Below are positions 32,466-44,500 of a stretch of DNA of 64,000 bases, one piece after another. A program made the position numbers and the translations under genes. The DNA comes from Tiliqua scincoides. Its lineage: Eukaryota > Chordata > Lepidosauria > Squamata > Scincidae. Every line of letters starts with the position of its first letter. Position 1 is the first letter of the stretch. The notes beneath the pieces were generated by a model that was given only the letters and a program-made list of their open reading frames with translations, searched no databases and was not told the DNA's origin. Location: positions 9,263,396-9,327,395 of the forward strand of contig NC_089829.1 in NCBI RefSeq assembly GCF_035046505.1, read 5' to 3'.

Positions 32466-32815
32466 AGTTGGCAACCTTCAGTCTCGAAAGACTATGGTAT
32501 TGTGCTCTGAAAGGTGGTTCTGGAACAATGTCTAGTGTGGCTGAAAAGGCCGATTTGGGAGTGACAATCCCTTCCACACTGGGAGCAAGTGCAGTCTGTC
32601 CCTGGTCTGTCTCCCTGGCTATGGGCCTTCCTTCTTTGCCTCAGTCTGTTGGCCAAGTGTCTCTTCAAACTGGGAAAGGCCATGCTGCACAGCCTGCCTC
32701 CAAGCGGGCCGCTCAGAGGCCAGGGTTTCCCACCTGTTGAGGTCCACTCCTAAGGCCTTCGGATCCCTCTTGCAGATGTCCTTGTAGTTCAGCTACCTTA
32801 TAAAACCAGGGAAGT
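32466..32815 (-). mobile_element. LINE 3' end sharing its tail with the 5S SINEs
   Basis: On the minus strand this codes for the C-terminus of a LINE ORF: CKRDPKALGVDLNRWETLAS followed, after a frameshift, by CTCSQCGRDCHSQIGLFSHT and RHC. That is a C2HC-like finger found at the end of some endonuclease/reverse-transcriptase proteins. About 85 bases later it ends in ataccatagtctttcgagac and gaaggttgccaac, identical to the tail of the 5S-derived SINEs at 4368, 11528 and 14345. The LINE clade is uncertain. Confidence 0.65.
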
Positions 32816-35177
32816 GGTCAAGTGCCTGACCAGGAGAGGATGTGTGCATAGCATCCCCCCAGTATGCTGCCCCTCCCCAGCCCAGCACCTGGCCCGGCCC
32901 TGGGGTAGCAGGAACCTACAGACAAATGAAGAATCAGCCTGGAGGTAATCCATCCATCTCTCATCTATCCCCCCGTTTCTCTAGGAAAAACCAAAGACTC
33001 CAGACTCTTTAAGGAGAGAAGAACATCTATTTATAAATTCAGTGATACTGGCAGTTTGAAACTGCCCCCATGCCTATCAAAAGCGCTTTTGGAAAATATA
33101 AACCAGGCATCGTGTAGTCTTACAGGGAGCAATACATTAAATTGGACAGTAAAGCGGTTCACCAAGAAGGTCAAAGCAAGCAAAACCATTGCTTTCTGTC
33201 TGTATTTCCTCCAAGGATCCATTGCATGAGCGGGGGGGGGGGAAATCCTCCTTCCCTGCGTCACAGACTTTGGACAATCCTGTCATTCGGGGTGTCCCCA
33301 AAAGAGATTAGGAGTTCTCTGTGCTGTGATCTGAATTAGTCTTTGCTTCTCTTTGCTCACCAGTGCCATTTTGTCTCGGGCAAGTTTGTAATAGCTTCCA
33401 AGTTCCTCTGAAAGGATTCCAGACCCACAGTCAAACAAATCTGGGGGGCTAGGATCATAAAAGCTCACTCAGTACTGCCAGCGACCCTCATCCCACTCCT
33501 TTCCAATGTGCCAGTAGCAGCATCCAGATGGCTAATTTCCTAGAGGCCTCTGTATGCCCTCCCTCCCTCCCTGGCATGGCTACAGTAACATCCCAGGAAC
33601 CAGGGCACCTGGGAACAGAGGTGGCATCCAAGGTTGGTCAGGTGAGGCATTGGCTGCATTCCCACATCCATCAGGGGCCCACCTGACTAGGCCAAACATT
33701 AGTACTGGTACAAAAAGTAGTATCTGATCTGCTGTTATGTTATGGTGGAAGCAGGTGGGTGGCCCAGTATAGGCCATTGGCCTAGGGAGCCCTTCAACCA
33801 GGTGCCAGCACTGCCTGGGAAATATAGTTCTCAAGGTCACCCAAGTCCACATCAAGGATTTCACTGATCCTGGAAACTACACTTCTCAGGGCTCATAGCG
33901 CCATGTCCTGCAGAAGTGGAAGAAACGGACTCAACCCCAGAGAAAACAACGTGCTCTGTTGGAGCCAGACTACTGTGACCCAGTCCATAGCCAGCTGGTC
34001 CGACAGTAACCCTTGGGAGAACACAGTAGTACAGGCCCCAGCAGTAGTACAGCCCCTGCACTGTCTGCAGCCAGACCCATGCCAACACCCTGTCAAGACA
34101 ACCTGCTCATGTGCTGCCATTATGGTACCAAGGACAGAAACTTCTCAGAGGTGTTACCACAGTTGTGGAATGTTCTTTGTGAGGATGTCCAACAAGCCCC
34201 CCCTCCAGATCTACCACCAGATGCTGCTCTTTTCTAGAGCTTTTGGTGAAGACCTTCCATTTCATTCACTGACACACACAGACTTTATTGCTCTTCTTTT
34301 ATTGTTCTCCTCTAAAATGTTTTTGATTTATTTTTTTGCCAAACAGTTTATTCCTATTACAGTTTTAATTAGGGTAGCAGCTGCATGAGGACAATATTGC
34401 TTGAAAGGCAGGTTATAAATGTACGAAATAAATATCCGTTGGGCGAACCTCAAGATGAGCCATTTAGGACACACCCTGGATGTCATTAGAAATACATTTT
34501 TGAATCATGGCACTTCCTTGTGAAAAATCATATTGCTTGAGAGGAAAAGCACAAAGAGAGCTTGAATGCATCTTCTTCCCATCCCCTGTTGTCCACCATT
34601 CCCTAGTCTGGTCCATTGCAACAAGAGAGAATATGACTACACTGGGAGGAACCAGAAAACAGCGTATTTGGCTAAACCAATAGGATGGCACTTAAAATGG
34701 AAGATTGTCCGGGCTCTGCTCTCCCAGGGACAAACTGGAAAGAACTCCAGAGTCTTGCTCTTATGTGACTCCAGAAGCATGTGTGTCATTGCTGCCATTA
34801 GAACTCTTATTCATGGACAGGAGGACTGGTGGATCAACAGCACAAACCATGAAGCCACCGAGATGGCAACACTGTTGGGCCACTCAATCCAAAACAGGGG
34901 ATCCCAAGCAGAATCTCTTGCGATGTGATCGAGAAGTCCAGAGTCTTACAGCACAATCCCATGTCTGCCTGCTCAGAAGTAAGTCCTGTTTTATTCAATA
35001 AGACCTCCCCTGAGGTAAGTGTGTACAGGAGTACAGCCTCATTACCAACCTTTCTTCCCCCGTGGAACCTATGAGGTTTCCACCCAGCCCATCCAGGCTG
35101 TAACCCTGTTTAACCTTGGCAGAGTGGCTGCAACAAGTACCCTCAAACCCCATCTAAGCTATGAGTTGCATCTCCAA
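32816..35177. other. Intergenic DNA, mostly unrecognised
   Basis: No gene seen. An L2-like tail (ttgaaaggcaggttataaat, acgaaataaata) lies at 34390-34436, and a 75-bp near-palindrome at 34950-35040. A G run occurs near 33231-33241. Confidence 0.5.
34950..35040. repeat. 75-bp near-palindromic interspersed repeat
   Basis: Reads cagcacaatcccatgtctgc, ctcagaagtaagtcctgttt and gaggtaagtgtgtacaggag; diverged. Confidence 0.55.
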
Positions 35178-35185
35178 ATCCTATG

Positions 35186-35393
35186 CAGTGGCACAGTTCA
35201 ATCCAATCCTTCCCCCCCACTTCCCCCCCCCCACTGGTGCAGCCACCGGTGTCATTTCCGGTGGTGGGAGCAAAATGGGGCAAATGCTCCAAAAGGGTAT
35301 GGCTCCAAAGGGGTGGGGGAGGGGCCGCTTGCACACCGCAGTGAGGCTCTCTGCAAAACTTAGTGCTTTGCACCCCCTCTAGCTATGCCACTG
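35186..35393. mobile_element. hAT MITE (cagtggcatagc family)
   Basis: Left end cagtggcacagttcaatcca; right end, reversed, cagtggcatagctagagggg. The flanks atcctatg (35178-35185) and agcctatg (35394-35401) match at 7 of 8 bases. The right half matches the MITE at 38985-39207: ggctccaaaggggtg, gaggggccgcttgcacaccg, ctctctgcaaaacttagtg. Confidence 0.75.
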
Positions 35394-35611
35394 AGCCTAT
35401 GTAAATAAGAAGCAGGGAACTTTTTCCCCATTTTAGAAAAAATTGCTGTTGCAAGTCCAAGGAGACCTGTTGTGGGGTGGGGGACTTACAGAGGGAAAGG
35501 GGAATTTAAATCCCCTTTCCCTTCCAAAGCTTCCTGTTCCTCCCCCAGTGCTGTATACAGCATGTGCCCTTTTTGGCAGAGAGGGGGAAGATTGGATTGG
35601 GCATAAAGCTG

Positions 35612-35690
35612 CCACCCTATACACATTTACCTGGGAGTAAGTCCCCTCACATTCAGCGGGGCTCACTTCTAGTAGTCAAGTAAAGGATTG
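35612..35690. repeat. 75-bp near-palindromic interspersed repeat
   Basis: Contains ccctatacacatttacctgg, gagtaagtcccctcacattc and gggctcacttctagtagtca. Confidence 0.65.
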
Positions 35691-36270
35691 TGCTGTTAAA
35701 TTGGTCGAGCAGGTTTTAGGGCTGGAATGAGAGCTAATAATGAAGAAGTGGAGACCCTTGAACACTCTTCAGAGTTTGCAAAGCTGACCTCTCGGGCTTG
35801 GCATGACTTCCAAACAAACCTGAAAATATGGGAGTAAGAGCTGCTGCTTTTCGCGGCACGCATCCTATGAAGAACATATGATCAGGTGCTGTTTTTACTG
35901 CAAGCACAAAAGAGGTGACTGCGCAAATTATAGGACCCAATTGAGAGACAGGCTTGGGTTTTATAATCAACCAAATCTAATTTAGACCTCTGCCCTGACA
36001 CTTCTAAACTTGTAGCCTTGCGGTTACAGCTCTATTTTTATTTTCTAAATTATGTTTCTCATACTAAAATATAGTTTCATGTCAAAAATATATATTGATC
36101 CTTGCTGCAGTTACTATATTTCTTTTTAAAAACAAAAGAGAAACTCTCTGGTAATAAAACCTGTTTTAGCAAACAGGATCTCGATCCTCCTGCGAGAGGG
36201 AAGCATTTAGAGTTTAGTGAAACTTTCTTTAACTTTTTTGATGGCCACATCGGCAGCTTGCGGAGATCGC

Positions 36271-36356
36271 AGTCCTAGGCATGTCTACTCAGAAGTAAGC
36301 CCCACTATAGTCATTGGGGCTCACTCCCAGGTGAGTGTGGATAGGATTGCACCCTA
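36271..36356. repeat. 75-bp near-palindromic interspersed repeat
   Basis: Well-preserved copy: gcagtcctaggcatgtctac, tcagaagtaagccccactat, ggggctcactcccaggtgag, tgtggataggattgcaccct. Confidence 0.8.
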
Positions 36357-37154
36357 AGTGCCCCATTGCGGGGGCGGGGGGTGCAAAGTTTGTGAGTTCA
36401 CCCTCTGACCTCCATGTCCTTCCCAAGCCAGCAAGAAAGACAAGCAGGCCTCACAAGGCTGCAATTCCATTTTTTTTAATGAAGTTTCGTCCTTTAGTTT
36501 CCAATTTACTCAAGAGTAGTGACATTTCACAGTCGTAACTAGAGCAAAGCCTGGGGGCACTTGTCTGGGTGCTAGGCCAAGATGGGGTAAGTGACTGCTC
36601 TTCAAGCTCTGCCCTAGTTATGGAGGTGGCATTGGTAACTTCAGACCCCCCCCCTTCTTTGAAGGGGAACCTCTGCAGGAGAAGGAACTGGAGGCGCAAA
36701 GCCGTTGCAGTGAGTGCCCTTCCTCTGGGGAGAACCCAGAAGTGACATCATGTGACATGATGTCACATGATGTCATTACATCACTGCCCTGGGTGCCAGG
36801 GCAGTGCATTACACCTCTGTCATTGGTTCCCCAAAAACCTGCTGCAATAACCCAATAACCTTCCAACCTCAAAAAAAGCATTGGCTTTTCATGGAACTGG
36901 CAACTGTTGTGAACTGTTCCCTAAAAGAGTTACATCAGGATGAGCTCATGATGTCTTGGCACCCGAGAGAGCACACAACATGTCACCTCCGCTATGCAGC
37001 AGTATTGCGGTCACTACCCCTGCTCCCATTCCCTGGATCTGTAAAAGGAAGAGGATAATGGAATGGAATAGAATAGAACATCTCCAAGGCTCTAGCCCAC
37101 CACTCTTTTCTCCACTGTACTCATGAAAAGCCAATGCTTCTTCCTGCTCTAGCC

Positions 37155-37814
37155 CAGGTGTCAAACAGGCAGCCCACTGAAGCTCATCTGCTGGCCTGCA
37201 TTGTACCTGGGCTCTCTGACATCAGCTTCTCTCAGCACTGAGCTGCAAAGCGACACCTTAGCAGAAGCAGGCACTGCTGAAAGGATGACGCTGGGAGAGC
37301 CCAGCTATCACGCAGGCCACCCTTACAGCCGTGCCGCTTCTGCCAACACGCTGGGAGGGAAAGGCGGAAGGAAGCCTGAGAAAGTGAGGAACAGTACAGG
37401 GGAACAGGCAAACCAAGAGGGATGAGTTGGGGAGAAGGGAAATGCTGCCAGGGTGCCTGGAGAGGCCAATTGTCATGCAATTGTCATGCAAGCTGCCCTT
37501 TCAGCAGCACTGCTTCTGCCAAGGCATCTCTTTGCAGCTCAGCAGCTGAGAGGAGCTTTGTGATGCCCTGGCAGAAGGGGCTCTGACGGCACAGCCTGTG
37601 TGATTATCGGGCTCTCCCATATCCTGAAAACAAGATCAAGATTTGCAAATTTTCTCTTCTGTCATTTGTACCTAACGAGTTCTTAGGTGAGAACAAAGTG
37701 CTTATTTCTGGTCATTACCCACTTAATGATGTCATTTCCTGCTTAATGACGTCATTTCTGGCCCTCAGCAGGCACCATTCAACCCAGGGTATGAAATGAG
37801 TTTGACACTGCCCT
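37155..37814. mobile_element. hAT-type element (caggtgtcaaac family)
   Basis: Exact 8-bp duplication CTCTAGCC at 37147-37154 and 37815-37822. Starts caggtgtcaaacaggcagcc and ends atgagtttgacactgccct. Internal copies of gccgtgccgcttctgcca-like sequence occur in both orientations. Same family as 40004-40346 (gggctctcccatatcctgaa, attttctcttctgtcatttg). Confidence 0.8.
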
Positions 37815-38662
37815 CTCTAGCCTATGACTCTCCTTTTCTCTGCACTTCCTGTTTTGCTCCAGTCTCCTCTTTCTCTTGCAAGGCCAGGGAGTGGGAGGAG
37901 ACATGGTAGAGGCAGCAGGCATCCCTTGGCCAGGTGGCCTCGTGGACTGACTGGCCCTGAGTGACATTCTGCTTTCATACACAAAACAAAAATGTGAATT
38001 AATTTGACCCCCCCTTTTAAATTCCAGTTATAGTCAGGCGTACAACTGAGCAGAATTCAGCCCTGTAAGTGCTTCCAGGAAAGGATGGAGCCCTTTAAGA
38101 GGCAGGGTGCAGGCTTCACTTCTGCAACCTGGTACACACCTGAGTTTACTCAACTGACACTTTTAGTTGTCCTTCCTGGAATCCGGATCCAATTGGCCGG
38201 TTTGCTCGAATGTGTTGATTTCGGGGCAAGTCAGCAAGTGAATGTACATCTCATGTACATTATCTGTTCTTCAGACCCACAGCCAAAATACAGACTGTGT
38301 GAAGTGCAGCTAGCTTGCTGAGATCTTCTGCATCAGCTTAAAAAAAAAAATTTCTAACCACCCCTTGTACATTTAAAACGGGGACCGTGCAAGGAGATAT
38401 GGCTTTTATCTCAACACTTACAAAGCTTGTGTACCTTAAGAACATGAATATGATTGTAAAACTGACAAGTCCAGATCAGTAAGTCTCGTCCCCTACCGAC
38501 TACCCCGTACACCTAGTTATATTCCCCGCCCCCTGGAGGTCAGCAGAGACCTATGGAAGGGGCATTCAGCCCTTAGACCTTTGCACTTTAGAAACGGTGC
38601 TCTTTCTGCCTGCCTTTGGAACATCAGCGCCTAACCCAGCAAACCGATAAATGGAAGGTGGT

Positions 38663-40780
38663 TCAGTCGCCTTCGTCGTCGTCGTCGTCATCTTTACTGG
38701 GTGCACATCTTTGGAAGCAGTTGACAATCAGCGCCAAGACAAAGCTTGAGGCAATAGCAGCGATGGAAACGGCGACGCCGGAGAAGATTATGATAATAAG
38801 GTCTGTGAGTGACAAATTAAATTTGCAGTCTCTAAAACTGTCCTCAGAGAGTTCGCTGAGAAAAATTTTTCTGTCCTCCACAGGAACAGTGCACTGGATT
38901 TCATTGAGACCTACATGGTAGTGGGGAGGGGGAGAGAGAGAGAGAGAGAAGGGGCATGTTAAAGAAACATTGACCAGTATAGACCAGTGTATCTGGAGGG
39001 GGTGCAAATCACTAAGATTTTCAGGGAGCCTCACCATGGCGTGCAAGCCGCCCGCCCCCCTCCACTTTGGAGCAATCCCAGGCAGTGGGTCAAAATGGAG
39101 GCGTACGCCTGGAATGGCTCCAAAGGGGAGAGGGAGGGGCCACTTGCACGCCACAATGAGACTCCCTGCAAAGCTTAGTGGTTTGCACCCCCCTGGCTAT
39201 GCCACTGATATAGACCTCTCAATCTGAAAAGGCCCACAGCAGATAACACTTTTTGAATGGGACTCTGCCACAAGATGTGGCGATGGCTACTAACTTAGCA
39301 TCCATCCTTTAAACTTACTGCGCATCCTCAGCAAGGATCCTGCATTGGCACTGACTGTCAGTGCCAGTCACAAAAGGCCGGTGCCTGCCTGCATTGGAGC
39401 TTCTCCCGTTGATCACCGGAGCAGGTAAGTCAGCAGGAGAGGCAGGAGGGGTGACGGGAGGGTGGAACAGGGGCAGGGATTGGGCAAAACAGGGTGGGGG
39501 GTGGGCAGATTGGGTACAAGGGGAGAGTGGAATTGGCAGTGCCATCACTGCTGGTATCCTAACCCCCTTCCTGGACCTGATCCTGCAGTGCAGGTGCATG
39601 TGGACTTGAGATAGCTATTTAGCAGTCACAAGTCCAAGTAGACCCACTCACACCACTGAGGCTTACCCTGGATAAGGGACCAGTTGTCTCCTTAACCAAG
39701 TGAGGGCCCCCCAGACTGAGCCCCAATAAGATTCACTATTAAGGTTCACTAAGGTCACTACTGAAGATGACTTTAAGTGACGATCACTACTTTGGATGAC
39801 TTTAAAAGGCAAGTAGACACATGCATAGAAGATGGAGCTTCCACTGGCCCTGATAGCTACATGGACTTCCATGTTCAAAGTCTGTATGTGTCAGGAACTG
39901 CCAAAGCTATAAAATGGGAAATGGGAGCCTGTCTCTCTCTGTACACAGCTGTCCTGTGTGTTGTTGAACTCCAGGAGCTACAGGGTGAAGCATCTCCTTA
40001 GGTAAGGGGTGTCAAACAAAAGGCCCAGGGGTCGGATGTGGTCCAAGGAAGCTTTTTATCCAGCCCTCAGGCTCTCAGCTGCTGAGCAGTGCTGAGGTAT
40101 TACTGCTGATAACAGGGCAGCCCACATGATAATTGGGCTCTCCCATATCTTGAAAATATGATCAGGATTTGCGCATTTTCTCTTCTGTTATTTGCAGCTA
40201 AGGAGTTCCTAAGTGAGAAAAAGTGCTTATTTTTGGTTATGACCGGTTTAATGACATCACCTCCTGCCTAATGACATACTTCTGGCCCTCGGCAGGCATG
40301 ATGAATACTATTTGGCCCTCTGTATGAAACGAGTTTGAGACCCCTGCCCTAGGCCATAGTTGAGTTGATATGTGTGCTCTTTCCTCTCCTCCCCACAGCT
40401 GATTATGCCAACGCAGCTTGCAATAAACAAAAATATTATTATTAAAGTAATCATTAATAATATTTCTATGCTGCTTTTCAATCAAAAGTACTGCAATTCA
40501 CAAAGCGGTTTGTGTTCAGAGAGCAATTCTTAAATGTTCCCCAAGTACTCAGGTCTCTGCCCCAGACTTCCCGGGAGCATCAAATGTCATCATGATTGAT
40601 TGGTTGGCTTTCCTCAATTCCTTAGACGTTCAGTTAAACCAAAAACTCTAATGAGAAATTGCAAACAGGAAAGTGGAGATTTTGCAGGCAACTCAGATTT
40701 CACATCCCACAAGTGAAAATAGATACGGTACATTTTTGTTGTATCTTACCTTCTCTTAACATGGATCACTGTCTGGGCTC

Positions 40781-40848
<68 letters not shown>

Positions 40849-41486
40849 GAAGTCCCTTCTCCATTTGATATATTTTGTATCCATTTACTCTGAAATATCC
40901 TGTCTATGGTGTCAGTCCAAGGCCTCTAACAGCATTTCTCAAACTGTGGGTGGTGAGCCAATTTCAGATGGGTCCCCATTCATTTCAGTGTTTTGTTTTT
41001 AATAGATTAGACATTTGGGGAAATGTGACAGGCCTATACTTTTAACAGGCTACTCTGTACCTTCTTTTAACAATGATAGTCAATGGGACTTACTCCTGGG
41101 TAAGTGTGGGCAGAATTGCACCTAGGTTTGTTAAAAGTTTTCCTGCTTGATGACATCACTTCCGGTCATGACCTCACTTCCAGTGGGTCCTGACAGATTC
41201 TCATGCTAAAAAGTGGGTCCCTGTGCTAAATGTAAGAGAATCAATTATCTACAATACAGGAAAAACTCAGTTTATCCACCTTCTGTATTCTAATACATAG
41301 ATTGTTTTTATGATATGTGTTAATATGTTTTTATTTGTTTTAAATTATGTTTTTAATCTGTTTTAACCTGTTGTAAGCCGCCTTGAGTCCCTTCGGGGAG
41401 AAAGGCGGGGTAAAAATAAAGTTGTTGTTGTTGTTGTTGTTGTTATATTTTAATACAGAATGGTGTATGTGTGTGTGTGTGTGAAA

Positions 41487-41517
<31 letters not shown>

Positions 41518-44500
41518 TATTAACTAGAACACTGTCCTTAGATCTGGGTGAATTTCTGCCATCATTGCTCCTGGACACTCGTCTCGCCCACTGCCTGCTC
41601 TAGTCTAATCTCTGACGGATCTGTCCCACTTTCTATTACTCGCCTTCCTATTCGTTTTAATCTGCAATATGTTGCACTGATTCACTTCTGGCTTAGCTCT
41701 AATTACGAGGTCATCTCTTCCCACCCTCCACTAGGCCAGAGGTTTGCTTTGGAAGCTGAAAGCAGCTATCTCGACCCCCTCCCCAGCACACAGGCTGCGT
41801 GAAAGCACTCTCACTGCGACTGACTGTTGTGTCTTCAGGGTCAGGCCACCTGTGTTACGTGCATGTGACCAGCATTCCCAAGGTCAAAACTAAAATCAAG
41901 AAGAATAGGACAATGTTTTTCAGTTTCAAACAGCCAGTGGGGAGGCTCCATCCCTGGAGGGGTTCTGTCTGGAGGAGGTGTGCTTCAGGACAAGATGCAA
42001 TTTTCCCTACCCTTTTCAATCTAAGTTTATTTTCTTTTTCTTTTTGCATTTTTTTATACCTCCCTTCCTCCAAGGAGCTCAGGTGTACCTGGATACTTCC
42101 CTCTTTTTGTCCTCACAACAACCCTGTGAGGTAGGTGAGGCTGAGATATAGTGAGAAATAGTTGCTTCTGTTATAGTGCCAGTTCCTAAGCAGACAGTAG
42201 TTGCTTCTCTCAATGATTATCGACCTGTGGCTCTAACTTCGGTAATTATGAAGTGTTTTGAGAGGCTGGTGTTGAAACATCTTAAGTCTGGTCTTCCACC
42301 CACCTTGGACCCTTGTCAATTGGCATACAGGAGTAATAGGTTGACAGATGATGCCATTTCTATTGTTTCACATACAGTCCTGCATCATTTGGAGCAATGG
42401 GGTACATATGTACGGCTGTTATTTGTGGATTATAGTTCTGCTTTTAACACCATTCTACCTAGCAGGCTGTTTTTTAAAATGATTAGTTTGGGCATACAGC
42501 AAAACTGTGGATAAAGGACTTTTTGACAAATAGGCCACAGTCAGTTAGGATGGGCTCTTATCATTCTTCCACTCTGATATTAAATACAGGAGCTCCCCAA
42601 AGCTGTGTGCTGAGCCCCTTCCTCCATTCCCTGTGTACACATGATTGTACGCCATCAAATAATACCAATGAAATTATAAAATTTGCAGACAATACTACAG
42701 TGCTGGGGCTTGTTAGCAGGAATGATGAGTCTGCTTATAGGAAGGAGGTACAGGAGTTGTTATTGTGGTGCAAAGAAAATAATCTCTCACTTAACATCAA
42801 AAAAACTAAAGAACTTATAATTGACTTCCGGAAAAAGAGGGATGTATACACGCCATTATACATAAATGGTGAGGAGGTGGAGAGGGTTGCTAGTTTCAAA
42901 TTCCTAGGTATTTACATCACAGAGGACCTCTCATGGACTATTAACACCAGCATGTTGATTAAAAAAAAGGCACAAAAGCGGTTATATTTTCTGAGGAAGC
43001 TTGGGAGGAAGCTTTGTCACAGCGGCTTAAATTTGTCACAGCGGCTGCTTGTGTCTTGCTATCATTGCACCATTGAGAGTGTCCTAACCTATGATATCTT
43101 GATGTGGTACGGAAATTGCTCTGCAGGGGACAAAAAAGCTCTGTAGAGAATTATTAAGATCGTGCAGCACATCATCAAACTTCATCTACCAGCTTTGGAG
43201 GACATCTGTACATCTCGCTGTCTGCAGAAGTCACATAGTATTCTGAGAGACCCCTTCCATCCGGCTCATAAGTTCTTTGAACTGTTGCCTTTGGGTAGAC
43301 AATACAGAACTATTAGAGCAGCACCACATGACTCCTGAACAGTTTTTATCCCACAGCCATATTTATGTTGAATAAGGCGATATAGTTGTTACCATGCTCC
43401 TGGGCATTATGGTCTGTTATACTGTTTTATATTATGATGCATGTTGTATAGAATGTGTAGAGTGTGATTGTTGGAATTGTTGAATATATTTATGTTTGTA
43501 TCTCAAAGATGCATAAATTTCATTGTGCTGTAGCACAATGACAACAAAGTTACTACTACTACTACTACTACTTCCAAAGCTGTCTTGCAGCCCTTTCTTT
43601 TCCAGCTCACTCTCTCTCTCTCTCTCTCACAAACACATACACAAACACGCGAGCGTGCGCGCGCAGGGTTCTGTATGATTCATCCAGGGGGAGCATTTTC
43701 CCATATTCAACTCCCCCTCTCATTTTAGCCAGCTTGTTGTACACTTCCTACAGATTTCACATATGTGGCTCCTGGGGGCAAGGCTAGAACCAATAAGTTG
43801 AAAATACAGGGAAGTAGATTTGAGGCTGTACATGAACAAGAATGGTGTGAGAACTTCCCAATTCTTCTGCCCAATTAGATTTACTTCTCATAAACACACG
43901 CAGACTAGCTATCTGATATTCATGTTATAGTGGCAGACTTACCCCACCCTGCTCCCAGGGCAAAGGTCCGCGATGCCACCCCCTGCGCTACGCCACCCCC
44001 ACCCCCCATGCGATGCTGTCCCATCTCCAAAGTGTGACAGGGTCTGGTGCAACCATAAGACATAACCATAAGACATAACCATGCAACATACAATCAAATT
44101 CAGTGTTTGAACAGTTAGAACAAACTGAAATATTTCTTCACCCAATATGTGATTAATCTATGGAACTCCTTGCCACTAGATGTAGTGATGGCACCTGACC
44201 TAGTGGCCTCTAAAAGGGAATTGGACAGATGGGTGGAAGAAAAGTCAACCACAAGTTACAAGTCACAATGACTGTGTGCAACCTCTGGGTTTTAGCAGAA
44301 GCCTAATTCTATATGTCAATTGCAAGGAAGTGGTATTCGTATACAGGCTTCTTTCTGCCTCATGTGCTCCCAGAAGCATCTTGTGGGCCGCTGTGAGCTA
44401 CAGGAAGCTGGACTAGATGGGCTCTCGATCTGATCCAACAGGGCTCTTCTTACATTCTTACTTTTCCCGTTTTTGTCAATCGCCCATCAGAAGCAATCTA

